Shown: one piece after another, positions 40,981 through 50,375 of the stretch | Layout of the letters: every line of letters starts with the position of its first letter | How positions within the stretch are numbered: the first letter of the stretch is position 1 | Source: Alkalimonas amylolytica | GTDB taxonomy: Bacteria; Pseudomonadota; Gammaproteobacteria; Enterobacterales; Alteromonadaceae | Assembly (NCBI RefSeq): GCF_900107845.1 | Contig: NZ_FNRM01000006.1 | Span: forward strand, 186,001 to 250,000 | Length of the DNA stretch: 64,000 nt | Direction of reading: 5' to 3' | Translations under genes and position numbers: made by a program | Notes under the pieces: model-generated | What the model saw: only the letters and a program-made list of their open reading frames with translations | The model's database searches: none | Told to the model about the DNA's origin: nothing

Positions 40981-41304
40981 TTACTCTGCTTTGTAGTACA
41001 ACCACAGATACAAACCACCCACCAGAGTGCCAATGGGCAGCGCCAGCAAATTTACCATAGCAACGGGCAGTGCCACCCGATGCACAGGCGCATGTTGCTT
41101 GAGCAAATAGATACCACAAAGCAAGGTTAAAAAATCAATCATAAGTATCAGGTTCACGTGCAGCAAGAACGGGATCGGCAACTGATGTAAGAAAGGCTGG
41201 TAGCTGATATCTAACAGCTGCAGGTTAAAAAACCAGATCACGCCAGAACCACCATAAAGAACGAACGCCCATCCGGCCATGCGGTATTGATGTTTCGAGA
41301 GCAT
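40981..41304 (-). CDS. Small membrane protein, unknown
   Basis: A 107-aa protein with three predicted membrane helices (about residues 10-30, 45-67 and 78-102). No family is recognised; the size and layout resemble small four-helix-like DUF membrane proteins. Single gene between the rof-mgtC pair and a GNAT gene. Confidence 0.7.
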   Translation of the reverse strand: MLSKHQYRMAGWAFVLYGGSGVIWFFNLQLLDISYQPFLHQLPIPFLLHVNLILMIDFLTLLCGIYLLKQHAPVHRVALPVAMVNLLALPIGTLVGGLYLWLYYKAE

Positions 41305-41430
41305 AAAAGCTATCCTTGCGATTGCAGCGACATATCATCAGCTGCCTGAATAAACATCTATTTTCGAGTGCAGGATGAACCATAGCACAGCTTTGATACA
41401 CCACAAAATTCACACAAAAGGAGCGCTATC

Positions 41431-41973
41431 ATGCTGAGTATCCCAGACACCAATCGACTAAGCTTTACCTTGCTTAGCATGCAGGATGCCGCACTCTTGT
41501 ACGAAGTGGACCAGGATGAAGCAGTGATGCGCTACTTGAATGGCGGTAAGCGCAGCAGCATGGCCGATATTGAACATACCATGCTACCTCGCATGGCGAA
41601 GTACCTGGATCCCGAGCATGGCTTTGGTATTTGGCAGGTGCGCCGGTTAAGTGACCAGGCGTATCTTGGCTGGGTGCTGATCCGGCCTATGGGCTTTGAT
41701 ACCGATGCACCTGCCGAAGACGATGTAGAAATTGGCTGGCGCTTTAAGCGTGCCTTTTGGGGCCAGGGCTATGCCAGCGAAGCGGCCCAGGCCGTCGCCA
41801 CAGCCGTGCTGGCCGATAAACCGCAAGTTCGCTATTTATCGGCCATTGCGGTCGAAGACAACCTGGGCTCCATTGGCGTGATGCGCAAACTCGGTATGCA
41901 GTTTGTGAAAAAGTATCGCCACCAGGATTCCTTCGGCGAACTGGATGCGGTGCTCTATCGGGTAGCAGTTTAA
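41431..41973 (+). CDS. GNAT family N-acetyltransferase (RimJ/RimL-like)
   Basis: A 180-aa acetyltransferase. The start TNRLSFTLLSMQDAALLYEV, the middle VEIGWRFKRAFWGQGYASEAAQAV with the acetyl-CoA pyrophosphate loop, and VEDNLGSIGVMRKLGMQFV are typical of the RimJ/RimL-like branch. The substrate could be a protein N-terminus or a small amine. AAAGGAG lies before the ATG at 41431. Confidence 0.92.
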   Translation: MLSIPDTNRLSFTLLSMQDAALLYEVDQDEAVMRYLNGGKRSSMADIEHTMLPRMAKYLDPEHGFGIWQVRRLSDQAYLGWVLIRPMGFDTDAPAEDDVEIGWRFKRAFWGQGYASEAAQAVATAVLADKPQVRYLSAIAVEDNLGSIGVMRKLGMQFVKKYRHQDSFGELDAVLYRVAV

Positions 41974-42045
41974 CCCAATAGAATTCAGCGGTCGTTAAGC
42001 TAACATGCTTAGCATTAGCCAATCTGTAAACATCAGGCTTTATCA

Positions 42046-42324
42046 ATGATAAAAATTATCATCTTAACCGTGACTCTAATGATGCAAGGTTGTACCGTGG
42101 TAGGGGCTGTGCTCGATAACGAGCTGGATCGAAAAACATCCACACCCCGAGAGAACATGCATGATTCAGGCCCCTTCTCAGAGATGGGCATGGAAGCCGA
42201 TGTGGCGTTGTTTCAAACCTTGCGGCAGAAAATTCGCGGTAAACCCAAGCAACCCGAGATGGAGTGCGAGCACGATGGCTACTTTCGGGTTTGTCGGGTG
42301 CTGGATGATGAAAGCGAGTATTGA
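42046..42324 (+). CDS. Small exported protein, possible lipoprotein
   Basis: A 92-aa unknown. The hydrophobic start IKIIILTVTLMMQGC could be a lipoprotein signal with Cys16, although the lipobox (MQGC) is not canonical. The rest is polar and acidic with two C-terminal cysteines (ECEHDGYFRVCRV). Its stop overlaps the ATG of the next frame by one base. Confidence 0.6.
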   Translation: MIKIIILTVTLMMQGCTVVGAVLDNELDRKTSTPRENMHDSGPFSEMGMEADVALFQTLRQKIRGKPKQPEMECEHDGYFRVCRVLDDESEY

Positions 42325-42578
42325 TGAAAAAACCCCTGACTTTGCGCTATCGCTATGTTTGTTTCAGTGACCGACGCTACTGCAACCAGCATCTTCCTAG
42401 CGCCGCCAGCCAGGCAATCAGAATAGCAGGGCTCGACTCAACAACGGCAGCACCGCCCCAAATGTCCCTTTACCTGCTTGAGCTTGCTGATATTGCTGAG
42501 AAATTCAGTGAGTCGTTTTACAGAACATTGCATGTCAGCTTCTTCAGGTTCCAGCGTAAAGGAGTAACTCCCGGATGA
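42324..42578 (+). CDS. Doubtful small ORF
   Basis: An 84-aa frame that begins in a TGATG overlap with the preceding gene and ends in an ATGA overlap with the next, so coupling is possible. The sequence (KKPLTLRYRYVCFSDRRYC, then SLYLLELADIAEKFSESFY) has no recognisable family or membrane segment. The next gene has its own good ribosome site, so this may be spacer DNA. Confidence 0.35.
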   Translation: MKKPLTLRYRYVCFSDRRYCNQHLPSAASQAIRIAGLDSTTAAPPQMSLYLLELADIAEKFSESFYRTLHVSFFRFQRKGVTPG

Positions 42579-43063
42579 AACCTAAAACTGCACAGCTAGT
42601 ATTTGTTTTCTTAAATATACTAGCTGTCTTTGCGGTAGGTTACCTAGTTTACGATATCTGCCGTGTAGAACAAGCGCTGCAACAGCAGCAACCTGTCATT
42701 GCATATGACTCGGGCGTAAGTGCTGTACTGCTGATGTCTATTTTTTGGCTGCTTAGCCTGGTGCAGTATACGGGATTAAAACACAAAACCAGCATTATCT
42801 ATCGACACGCAGGCCTGTTGCTGATGGGCTGGTTTATTGGCAGCGTGATTATTGCCTACCTCATTCCATTCGCGCAGAAAAATAGATTCGAGTATGCAGG
42901 CTATTTTCCCTGCTCAAACCCTGCATCAATTTCCAGAGTAGCCAGAGGCAGCAGCTTGATTTACGTTCGTTTGGAACAAGCTTACCTTACCGATTTGAGC
43001 AAATCCCAGAAAAGCCAACTCACTTGTTCTTTTCTAGCGAAAGGCGCTGAGAATGCGAAATAG
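42575..43063 (+). CDS. Unknown membrane protein
   Basis: A 162-aa protein with three predicted membrane helices (about residues 7-27, 47-67 and 80-100) and a soluble C-terminal part with two cysteines (FPCSNPAS, LTCSFLAK). AAAGGAG precedes the ATG at 42575. No family recognised. Confidence 0.65.
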   Translation: MKPKTAQLVFVFLNILAVFAVGYLVYDICRVEQALQQQQPVIAYDSGVSAVLLMSIFWLLSLVQYTGLKHKTSIIYRHAGLLLMGWFIGSVIIAYLIPFAQKNRFEYAGYFPCSNPASISRVARGSSLIYVRLEQAYLTDLSKSQKSQLTCSFLAKGAENAK

Positions 43064-43107
43064 CAGTTTGAAAACCTTGAACCATCACTTTCTATCAACA
43101 ACAAAGA

Positions 43108-43160
43108 TTACTTTTTTCTTTGCTTTTGGGTACGGCACATCGGTAATAGAGTCTTAGCAG
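43108..43160 (-). pseudogene. Relic of the lpd 3' end
   Basis: Read on the minus strand, one frame gives DSITDVPYPKAKKK, close to the lpd C-terminus GSITDLPNPKAKKKK. The DNA aligns to lpd positions 44098-44150 with a two-base gap and scattered substitutions. There is a stop in frame just upstream and none at the proper end, so this is decayed DNA. The RNase/barstar genes lie between it and intact lpd. Confidence 0.7.
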
Positions 43161-43198
43161 AATCCGAAGCAAGTAGTGATTACTGCGATAGTCGTCAA

Positions 43199-43564
43199 TC
43201 AATCTACCTCACCAGAGTCCAGAAAGAGCTCAACTTGTAATCGGATCCCTCGGTCGGATGCATAATCAACCAGATCCTGCATCAGCTGCAAAAAGCTGGT
43301 GATGGCCTCGGGATCTGTGTGCACAGCTGAGCCTGAACTAAAACGCCAACTTGTGTCCACCGCCAGTGCATCCACTTTATCCAGCAACAGATCATAAGCT
43401 GCATCCCAATTATTGCCGAAACAATCTGGAAACTGAAAGTGAGTGGCAAGGCAGGCAAGCATCGTTTCTCTATCTACACGACCATTGCAAGCAAGGCAGA
43501 CAGCATCGGCCGGAGCAGCTTCATGCCGAAGCTGCACAGTTGGATTGTCAATGAATGCGTTCAT
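43199..43564 (-). CDS. Barstar-family ribonuclease inhibitor
   Basis: A 121-aa protein. The core FPDCFGNNWDAAYDLLLDKVD matches the barstar inhibitory helix, with both Asp residues that plug the ribonuclease active site. The ATG at 43564 overlaps the RNase gene end by 17 bases, so the immunity protein is translated with its enzyme. It would protect the cytoplasm from the RNase encoded immediately upstream. Confidence 0.9.
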   Translation of the reverse strand: MNAFIDNPTVQLRHEAAPADAVCLACNGRVDRETMLACLATHFQFPDCFGNNWDAAYDLLLDKVDALAVDTSWRFSSGSAVHTDPEAITSFLQLMQDLVDYASDRGIRLQVELFLDSGEVD

Positions 43565-43964
43565 ATGGATCACCACTGATGCGACGAAAGGACTGATAGT
43601 GATCTTCAGTGTAATAAAAGACTACCGGCGGATTTCCTCCAGTGACTACTCGTCTTGGTCCGCGATGCGACAGACCTGGTGTATCCACCGTATATTCGCG
43701 GTAGTAACCTCGGGGTTGAATCGGCAATAAACGCTCCCGGTTGTGGAAGGTAATGCCATCACGGTCATAAGGAAATGGGCCGTTGCTTTGGATCCGCTGC
43801 AGCGTCTTTTGCAGTTCCAACTGCTGGGCAGGCATGCGCGGTTGTGCACTACTGCCAGACTGAGTTACTTCAGCTCCTGGAGCTACCGATAGCTGGCCAC
43901 TATCGCCCTGGTAAAAGTGGTAAAGACCGGCCAGAACCAGTAGTACAACAAGCAGTTTCTTCAT
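43548..43964 (-). CDS. Secreted guanyl-specific ribonuclease (RNase Sa/barnase superfamily)
   Basis: A 138-aa exported RNase. A signal or anchor helix (residues 3-17) and a linker precede the domain at about 48-130. NGPFPYDRDGITFHNRE, GYYREYTVDTPG and YYTEDHYQSF match Streptomyces RNase Sa closely. The catalytic Glu90, Arg101, Arg105 and His122 have nearly the Sa spacing (Glu54, Arg65, Arg69, His85). The disulfide cysteines of Sa are absent. If the hydrophobic segment is not cleaved, the enzyme would stay anchored in the membrane facing the periplasm. It is paired with barstar downstream. Confidence 0.92.
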   Translation of the reverse strand: MKKLLVVLLVLAGLYHFYQGDSGQLSVAPGAEVTQSGSSAQPRMPAQQLELQKTLQRIQSNGPFPYDRDGITFHNRERLLPIQPRGYYREYTVDTPGLSHRGPRRVVTGGNPPVVFYYTEDHYQSFRRISGDPYERIH

Positions 43965-44051
43965 GGAAAATCCTTTTTTTAAGACACTGTCTATTCAACG
44001 CAACTATAAAAAATCATACTACATTCTAAAACCAAGTTGCACAGAAACAAC

Positions 44052-44074
44052 AAAGGCCGCATTTGCGGCCTTTT
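44052..44074. terminator. Terminator downstream of lpd
   Basis: AAAGGCCGC/GCGGCCTTT with an ATTT loop lies just past the lpd stop. T-runs are short (TTTT on the plus strand, TTTGTTGTTT on the minus strand). Confidence 0.75.
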
Positions 44075-44096
44075 AATGCGATTTAATGAAGAAATA

Positions 44097-45512
44097 TTAC
44101 TTTTTCTTCTTTGCCTTTGGGTTTGGCAAGTCGGTGATCGAGCCTTCGTAGATCTCGGCTGCCAGGCCGATGGACTCGTTCAGCGTTGGGTGGGCATGCA
44201 CGGTTAGGGCGATGTCTTCGGCATCGGCGCCCATCTCAATGGCCAGGCCAATTTCACCCAGCATTTCACCGGCGTTGATACCAACAATGGCACCACCAAT
44301 GATGCGGTGACTTTCTTTATCGAAAATCAGCTTGGTGAAGCCTTCAGTGCGGGCAGAAGCGATAGCTCGGCCAGAGGCAGCCCATGGGAAGGTCGCTGCT
44401 TCGTACTTAATGCCCTGCTCTTTGGCTTCTTTCTCGGTCACACCTACCCAGGCCATTTCCGGATCGGTGTAAGCCACCGAAGGAATACCGCGTGGGTCGA
44501 AGTAATGCTTCATGCCCGAAATCACTTCGGCAGCAACATGGCCTTCATGCACCGCTTTGTGCGCCAGCATTGGCTGGCCAATCACATCACCGATGGCGTG
44601 GATGTGCTTCACATTGGTACGCAGCTGCTTATCGACATTGATAAAGCCACGCTCGTCCACGTTGACGCCGGCTTTGGCCGCATCCAGCAGGTTGCCGTTT
44701 GGCTTGCGGCCAACTGCCACCAGGATTTTGTCGTAACGTACCGCTTTCTCTGGCGCGTTTTTGCCTTCAAAGGTCACGTACAGGCCGTCTTTCTTCGCTT
44801 CCACGCCCACCACTTTGGTCGACAGCATGATGGTGAAGTTTTTGCTGTTGAACTTGGTGTAGGCTTTGACGATATCGGCATCCGCCGCTGGTACCAGCTG
44901 GTCGGCAAATTCAACGACCGACACTTTGGAGCCGAGTGCCCGGTACACTGTGCCCATTTCCAGGCCGATGATGCCGCCGCCCAATACCAGCATTTCGCCA
45001 GGAATGTCTTTTAATTCCAGCGCGCCGGTCGAGTCGATAATACGGTCGTCGTCTTTTGGAATAAACGGCAGCGACACTGGCTCAGAGCCGGCAGCAATGA
45101 CAGCGTGTTCAAAGGTGATGGTGGTGTCATCGACCTGCAGGGTGTTGGCACCGGTGAATTTGCCGTAGCCGTTCACCACTTTCACTTTACGCATCTTAGC
45201 CATGCCATCCAGGCCTTTGGTCAGTTGACCAACCACTTTGTCTTTCCAGGCACGGATTTTATCCAGATCAATCTCCGGCGCACCAAAAGTCACGCCGTGT
45301 GATGCCATCTCTTTGGCATCGTCAATCACTTTGGCAACATGCAACAAGGCTTTGGAAGGGATACAACCCACGTTCAGACAAACACCGCCCAGGGTGCTGC
45401 GGGCTTCTACCAGGGTTACGTCCAGGCCTAAGTCGGCAGCACGGAATGCTGCAGAATAGCCACCAGGGCCTGCGCCCAATACCACGACCTGCGTTTTGAT
45501 CTCTTTGCTCAT
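44097..45512 (-). CDS. lpd: Dihydrolipoyl dehydrogenase
   Basis: E3 flavoenzyme of the pyruvate and 2-oxoglutarate dehydrogenase complexes, 471 aa from MSKEIKTQVVVLG. FAD motif GAGPGGYSAAFRAA, redox disulfide GGVCLNVGCIPSKALL, NAD motif LGGGIIGLEMG and the C-terminal active base in HAHPTLNES are present. AAGG precedes the ATG at 45512; the longer frame starts in the untranslated region. It is 496 bases from aceF, so it may have its own promoter. Confidence 0.98.
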   Translation of the reverse strand: MSKEIKTQVVVLGAGPGGYSAAFRAADLGLDVTLVEARSTLGGVCLNVGCIPSKALLHVAKVIDDAKEMASHGVTFGAPEIDLDKIRAWKDKVVGQLTKGLDGMAKMRKVKVVNGYGKFTGANTLQVDDTTITFEHAVIAAGSEPVSLPFIPKDDDRIIDSTGALELKDIPGEMLVLGGGIIGLEMGTVYRALGSKVSVVEFADQLVPAADADIVKAYTKFNSKNFTIMLSTKVVGVEAKKDGLYVTFEGKNAPEKAVRYDKILVAVGRKPNGNLLDAAKAGVNVDERGFINVDKQLRTNVKHIHAIGDVIGQPMLAHKAVHEGHVAAEVISGMKHYFDPRGIPSVAYTDPEMAWVGVTEKEAKEQGIKYEAATFPWAASGRAIASARTEGFTKLIFDKESHRIIGGAIVGINAGEMLGEIGLAIEMGADAEDIALTVHAHPTLNESIGLAAEIYEGSITDLPNPKAKKKK

Positions 45513-45599
45513 CGTTATACCTTTCACCTTGTGAACCATAGTGGCAGCGTGCGTACTGGCTGGTTGCTTACAACCGCGCAGGCTGCCGACGAAAAATGT

Positions 45600-45621
45600 G
45601 GCTGAATTTTAGCATTCAGCC
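45600..45621 (-). terminator. Hairpin upstream of lpd
   Basis: GGCTGAAT/ATTCAGCC with a six-base loop, followed on the minus strand by ACATTTTTC. It may be a weak terminator or attenuator between aceF and lpd. Confidence 0.5.
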
Positions 45622-45750
45622 TGAATGATGTCTTGTAACTTTTCAGCGCAGCAACAAAAGTTTGCTGGCTAATAACGACCTTAGAGTTGACTTAGGGAGT
45701 TGACCGGGTAGCGTACGCGGCCACACCGTTCTCTGCCAGTGCAGCTGATT

Positions 45751-45836
45751 GGGTACGCTAAACAGACGCTTTTTGCCAGGGATGGCAAAACGCAGCCCCC
45801 ATGGATGGGTTCACGGCGTGTCTGTGTGCGCTACCC
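45751..45836. repeat. 86-bp palindromic repeat, copy 2
   Basis: Same unit as at 10859, from GGGTACGC to GCGCTACCC, with a CCAGGGATGG hairpin and CCCATGGATGGG. It forms a tandem pair with copy 3 with a period of 133 bp. The pair fills most of the 496-bp aceF-lpd gap; the rest shows no gene. Confidence 0.9.
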
Positions 45837-45883
45837 GATCAGCAGCACCTACACCTAAGCTATCTCTGCCAGTGCTGCTGACT

Positions 45884-45969
45884 GGGTACGCTAAACAGAC
45901 GCTTTTTGCCAGGGATGGCAAAACGCAGCCCCCACGGATGGGTTCACGGCGTGTCTGTGTGCGCTACCC
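45884..45969. repeat. 86-bp palindromic repeat, copy 3
   Basis: Nearly identical to copy 2, with one visible change (CCCACGGATGGG instead of CCCATGGATGGG). The right flanks of copies 2 and 3 (CAGCACCTACACCTAAG-type) also match, so a unit of about 133 bp was duplicated in tandem. Confidence 0.9.
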
Positions 45970-46008
45970 AATCAGTAGCACCTACACCTAAGTTATCCTT
46001 ACCCGAAA

Positions 46009-47652
46009 CTACATAATAATCTGACGAATATCCGCCAGATAACTCGCCAAAGTGGCAGTAAAGCGTGCTGCCAGCGCGCCGTCAATCACCCTATGGTCGT
46101 AGGAGACCGACAACGGCAGCATCAGCTTAGGCTCGAACTCCTTGCCGTTCCACTTCGGTTTGATCTCCGATTTGGAAACCCCCAAAATGGCAACCTCAGG
46201 TGCATTCACAATCGGGGTAAAGGCCGTGCCACCAATGCCGCCCAGGCTGGAAATGGTAAAGCAGCCGCCCTGCATATCGGACGAGGTCAGCTTGCCATCC
46301 CGCGCTTTAGCAGAAATCTCCATCAGCTCTTTCGACAGCTCAATCACACCCTTGGTATTAACATCCCGTACCACCGGCACCACCAGGCCATTCGGCGTAT
46401 CGACCGCAATGCCCAGGTGCACGTATTTTTTCAGGATCAGGCTCTGGCCATCTTCCGATAACGAGGAGTTAAAGGTTGGGAATTCTTCCAACGCCTTCGC
46501 CACCGCTTTCATGATAAACACCAGCGGGGTGTACTTCACGCCCAGCTTTTTCTTCTCGGCCAGCGCATTTTGCTCTTTGCGGAAATCTTCCAGTCCGGTG
46601 ATATCGGCTTCGTCAAACTGGGTGACATGCGGAATGCGTACCCAGTTGCGATGCAGGTTGGCACCGGAAATCTTCTGAATACGGCTCAGTGGTTTTTCTT
46701 CCACCTCGCCGAAACGGGCGAAATCCACTTTTGGCCAGGCCAGGACATCCATGCCAGTGCCACCGCTGGCTTTGCCGGATTCGGCCTGCTTCACCAGCTC
46801 TTTGACATAGTTTTGCACATCTTCGCGCAGCACCCGGCTTTTGCGACCAGTGCCTTTGACTTTGGCTAAATTCACACCAAACTCACGCGCTAAGCGCCGT
46901 ACCACCGGTGAGGCATGGGCATAGGCGTCGTTTTCAACAAACTCATCCTTGCCAGAGGCCTTGCTGTCGCTAGCCGTCGGCTTGCTGTCTGAGCTTGCTT
47001 TGCTCTCAGCCTTGGCTGGCTGTTCGGCCTTGGCCTCGGTCTTGTCCTGATTGGCAGCCGGCTTGCTGGCTTTGCTGCTGCCAGAACCTGCCACTTCAAA
47101 CACCATGATCATACTGCCGGTTTTTACTTTATCGCCGGTAGTTACCTTAATGGCTTTGACGGTACCGGCAAATGGCGCCGGTACTTCCATCGAGGCTTTA
47201 TCGCCTTCCACCGTCAGCAGCGACTGCTCGGCCTCGACGCTGTCGCCGACACTGACCATGATCTCGGTGACTTCAACTTCATCGCCACCGATATCCGGTA
47301 CTTCGACTTCTTTGTCTTCAGTGCCTGCAGCGTCTTCGCTGCTTGCCGGCTCATCGGTTGTAGCTTCGTCCGTGCTACCCTTTGTATCCTTATCATCTGC
47401 AGCCTCGGCTTTGTCGCCATCGGCCGCTTCAAACAGCATAATTAAGCTGCCGGTTTTGACTTTATCGCCGGTGTTCACCTTAATGGCTTTCACCACACCG
47501 CCCTCGCTGGCCGGTACTTCCATCGAGGCTTTGTCGCCTTCAACCGTGATTAAGGATTGCTCCGGCTCCACTGTATCGCCGACGCTGACCAGAATTTCGG
47601 TGATTTCCACCTCATCGGCGCCAATGTCCGGCACATGAATTTCAATGCTCAT
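46009..47652 (-). CDS. aceF: Pyruvate dehydrogenase E2, dihydrolipoyl acetyltransferase
   Basis: Core of the pyruvate dehydrogenase complex, 547 aa. Two lipoyl domains (residues about 1-75 and 118-195) each carry the lipoylated Lys in [10 protein letters not shown], joined by acidic and Ala/Ser/Lys-rich linkers. Next come a subunit-binding domain ([16 protein letters not shown]) and the catalytic domain with [10 protein letters not shown] near the end. E. coli has three lipoyl domains, so two is a normal variation. GAGGA lies before the ATG. Confidence 0.98.
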   Translation of the reverse strand: MSIEIHVPDIGADEVEITEILVSVGDTVEPEQSLITVEGDKASMEVPASEGGVVKAIKVNTGDKVKTGSLIMLFEAADGDKAEAADDKDTKGSTDEATTDEPASSEDAAGTEDKEVEVPDIGGDEVEVTEIMVSVGDSVEAEQSLLTVEGDKASMEVPAPFAGTVKAIKVTTGDKVKTGSMIMVFEVAGSGSSKASKPAANQDKTEAKAEQPAKAESKASSDSKPTASDSKASGKDEFVENDAYAHASPVVRRLAREFGVNLAKVKGTGRKSRVLREDVQNYVKELVKQAESGKASGGTGMDVLAWPKVDFARFGEVEEKPLSRIQKISGANLHRNWVRIPHVTQFDEADITGLEDFRKEQNALAEKKKLGVKYTPLVFIMKAVAKALEEFPTFNSSLSEDGQSLILKKYVHLGIAVDTPNGLVVPVVRDVNTKGVIELSKELMEISAKARDGKLTSSDMQGGCFTISSLGGIGGTAFTPIVNAPEVAILGVSKSEIKPKWNGKEFEPKLMLPLSVSYDHRVIDGALAARFTATLASYLADIRQIIM

Positions 47653-47663
47653 TTGTCGTCCTC

Positions 47664-50330
47664 TTATGCGTACAGTGGGTTGATTTTATCGCTGTCGATG
47701 TCGAATTTCTTGATGGCCTCGGCCACCACCGACTTCTTCAGCGTGCCTTTTTTCGCCAGCTCGTTCAACGCAGCCACTACAATGTAACCCGCGTTCACTT
47801 CAAAGTGACGGCGCAGGTTTTCACGGCTGTCGGAGCGACCAAAGCCATCGGTACCCAACACTTTGTAGGAGTCGGCCGGCACAAAGGCCCGCACCTGCTC
47901 GGCGTAGCTCTTCATGTAATCGGTGGCAGCAATGGCAGGAGCGCTGTTCATCACCGTAGCGATGTACGGCACTTTTTCCTCAGCTTCCGGGTGCAGCATG
48001 TTAAAGCGCTCACAATCCTGACCATCCCGCGCCAGCTCGTTGAACGAGGTCACGGAATAGACATTGGAGCCAATGCTGTACTCTTCGCTTAAGATTTGCG
48101 CGGCCTTACGTACTTCGTTCAGGATGGTGCCAGAGCCCAGCAGCTGCACCTGCGCCTTATCGCCGGTCAGGCTTTCCAGCTTGTACATACCACGGCGAAT
48201 GCCTTCTTCCGCACCATCTGGCATAGCACCATGGTGGTAGTTTTCGTTCATCACTGTGATGTAGTAGTAAACATTTTCCTGCGCAGGGCCGTACATGCGG
48301 CGGATACCGTCCTGAATAATCACCGCCAGCTCGTAAGCGTAGGTTGGATCGTAGGAAATGCAGTTGGGTACGGTACCGGCCAGCACATGGCTGTGACCAT
48401 CTTCGTGCTGCAAGCCTTCACCATTGAGCGTGGTACGACCGGCGGTGGCACCCAACAGGAAACCACGCGCCTGCTGATCACCGGCCAGCCAGGCCATATC
48501 GCCCACCCGCTGGAAACCAAACATCGAGTAGTAGATGTAAAACGGGATCATCGGCAAATCGTTGGTGCTGTACGATGTTGCGGCAGCGACCCAGGACGAC
48601 ATCGCGCCCAGCTCGTTGATGCCTTCCTGCAACACCTGGCCCGACACATCTTCTTTGTAGTACGACACCACCGAGCGATCTTCCGGCGTATAGCCCTGAC
48701 CGCGCGGGTTGTAAATACCAATCTGACGGAACAAGCCTTCCATACCAAAGGTACGGGCTTCATCGGCAATAATAGGTACAATCTGCTTACCGATGTGCTT
48801 GTCTTTTAACAGGATATTCAGCGCCCGCACAAAGCCCATGGTGGTGGAGATATCGCGCTTTTGCTCTTCCAAAAGCGGCTCAAACGCGCTGAGCTCAGGC
48901 AGGGTCAGTTCACCGCTAAAGCGTGGCAAACGTACCGGCGTATAGCCATGCAGCGCTTTGCGGCGCTCGTGCAAATAGCTGTGCTCTGGTGTGCCTTCTT
49001 CCAGCGTGATGTACGGCAGTGCATCGACCTGGTCTTCGCTGATAAAGTCTTCCAGCTTCAAACGCTTGCGAATTTGCTTCACATGCGTCATGTCCATTTT
49101 CTTCACCTGGTGAGCAATGTTCTTGCCCTCGGCTGCTTCACCCATGCCGTAGCCTTTGACGGTTTTCGCCAGAATCACGGTTGGCTTATCGCTGCACTCC
49201 TGCGCCGCTTTAAAGGCTGCATACAGCTTGGATGGCTCATGGCCACCACGCTTTAAGGCAAAAATTTCCTCGTCGGTCATATCAGCGACCAGCGCAGCGG
49301 TTTCCGGGTAACGGCCAAAGAAATGCTTACGCACATAGGCGCCATCTTTGGATTTGTAGGTCTGGTAATCGCCATCGACGGTTTCGTTCATCAGCTCCAG
49401 CAGCTTGCCGGTGGTGTCTTTGGCCAGCAGCTTGTCCCAGCCACTGCCCCAGACTACTTTGATCACGTTCCAGCCAGCACCGCGGAACAGACCTTCCAGC
49501 TCCTGGATGATTTTGCCATTGCCCATGACCGGGCCATCCAGCCGCTGCAAGTTGCAGTTGACCAGGAAGCACAGGTTGCCGAGGCCCTCGCGGGCAGCAA
49601 ACGAAATGGCACCACGGGATTCTGGCTCGTCCATCTCGCCATCGCCTAAAAAGGCATAGACGCGTTGCTGGCTGGTATCTTTTAAACCACGGCCGTTTAA
49701 ATACTTTAAGAACCGCGCCTGATAAATGGCGGCAATAGGACCAAGGCCCATCGATACCGTTGGGAACTGCCAGAATTCCGGCATCAGTTTCGGGTGCGGG
49801 TAGCTGGATAAACCTTTACCACCGACTTCCTGCCGGAAGTTGTCCAACTGCTCAGCCGTTAAGCGGCCTTCGACAAAAGCGCGTGCATAAATACCGGGTG
49901 AAATATGGCCCTGGTAAAACACCAGATCACCGCCATCTTTGTCGTTCGGCGCACGGAAAAAATGATTAAAACAGGTTTCGTAAAAGGCTGCCGAAGACTG
50001 GAAAGATGCCATATGGCCACCCAGCTCCAGATCTTTTTTCGAAGCCCGCAGCACAATCATGATGGCATTCCAGCGGATCACCGAACGAATGCGTCGCTCC
50101 AGATTGACATCGCCAGGGTAAGCAGGCTCTTGCTGCGGCGGAATGGTGTTGATGTAGTTGGTGGTCACGCCGGTTGGCATATCCACGCCGTCCAGCCGGG
50201 CTTGCTCCAGCACCTGCTCCAGTAAGAACTGGGCGCGTTCAACACCTTCTTCACGGACCACTGATTCCAGCGCTTGCAGCCACTCTTTGGTTTCGAGTGC
50301 GTCGATGTCCACTTGACTGACTTCAGACAT
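47664..50330 (-). CDS. aceE: Pyruvate dehydrogenase E1 component
   Basis: Thiamine-diphosphate enzyme that decarboxylates pyruvate and acetylates E2. From the ATG at 50330 (AAGGA eight bases upstream) it is 888 aa, close to the 887 of E. coli. [17 protein letters not shown] with the ThDP/Mg site, [11 protein letters not shown] and the HEDGHSH region are visible. An in-frame GTG lies 24 bases further upstream, on the far side of the ribosome site. Eleven bases separate it from aceF. Confidence 0.98.
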   Translation of the reverse strand: MSEVSQVDIDALETKEWLQALESVVREEGVERAQFLLEQVLEQARLDGVDMPTGVTTNYINTIPPQQEPAYPGDVNLERRIRSVIRWNAIMIVLRASKKDLELGGHMASFQSSAAFYETCFNHFFRAPNDKDGGDLVFYQGHISPGIYARAFVEGRLTAEQLDNFRQEVGGKGLSSYPHPKLMPEFWQFPTVSMGLGPIAAIYQARFLKYLNGRGLKDTSQQRVYAFLGDGEMDEPESRGAISFAAREGLGNLCFLVNCNLQRLDGPVMGNGKIIQELEGLFRGAGWNVIKVVWGSGWDKLLAKDTTGKLLELMNETVDGDYQTYKSKDGAYVRKHFFGRYPETAALVADMTDEEIFALKRGGHEPSKLYAAFKAAQECSDKPTVILAKTVKGYGMGEAAEGKNIAHQVKKMDMTHVKQIRKRLKLEDFISEDQVDALPYITLEEGTPEHSYLHERRKALHGYTPVRLPRFSGELTLPELSAFEPLLEEQKRDISTTMGFVRALNILLKDKHIGKQIVPIIADEARTFGMEGLFRQIGIYNPRGQGYTPEDRSVVSYYKEDVSGQVLQEGINELGAMSSWVAAATSYSTNDLPMIPFYIYYSMFGFQRVGDMAWLAGDQQARGFLLGATAGRTTLNGEGLQHEDGHSHVLAGTVPNCISYDPTYAYELAVIIQDGIRRMYGPAQENVYYYITVMNENYHHGAMPDGAEEGIRRGMYKLESLTGDKAQVQLLGSGTILNEVRKAAQILSEEYSIGSNVYSVTSFNELARDGQDCERFNMLHPEAEEKVPYIATVMNSAPAIAATDYMKSYAEQVRAFVPADSYKVLGTDGFGRSDSRENLRRHFEVNAGYIVVAALNELAKKGTLKKSVVAEAIKKFDIDSDKINPLYA

Positions 50331-50375
50331 ATCGGGATTCCTTTGGTTGTTCACAGTTCAGGATTGCATCCTGTG

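Noticed and set aside
44307-45014. Long plus-strand ORF opposite lpd
   Set aside because: It is antisense to conserved lpd codons; third-position bias of lpd creates it, and the product has no family pattern.
46009-47652. AceF with two rather than three lipoyl domains as an anomaly
   Set aside because: Two lipoyl domains are common in gammaproteobacterial AceF, so this is ordinary variation.
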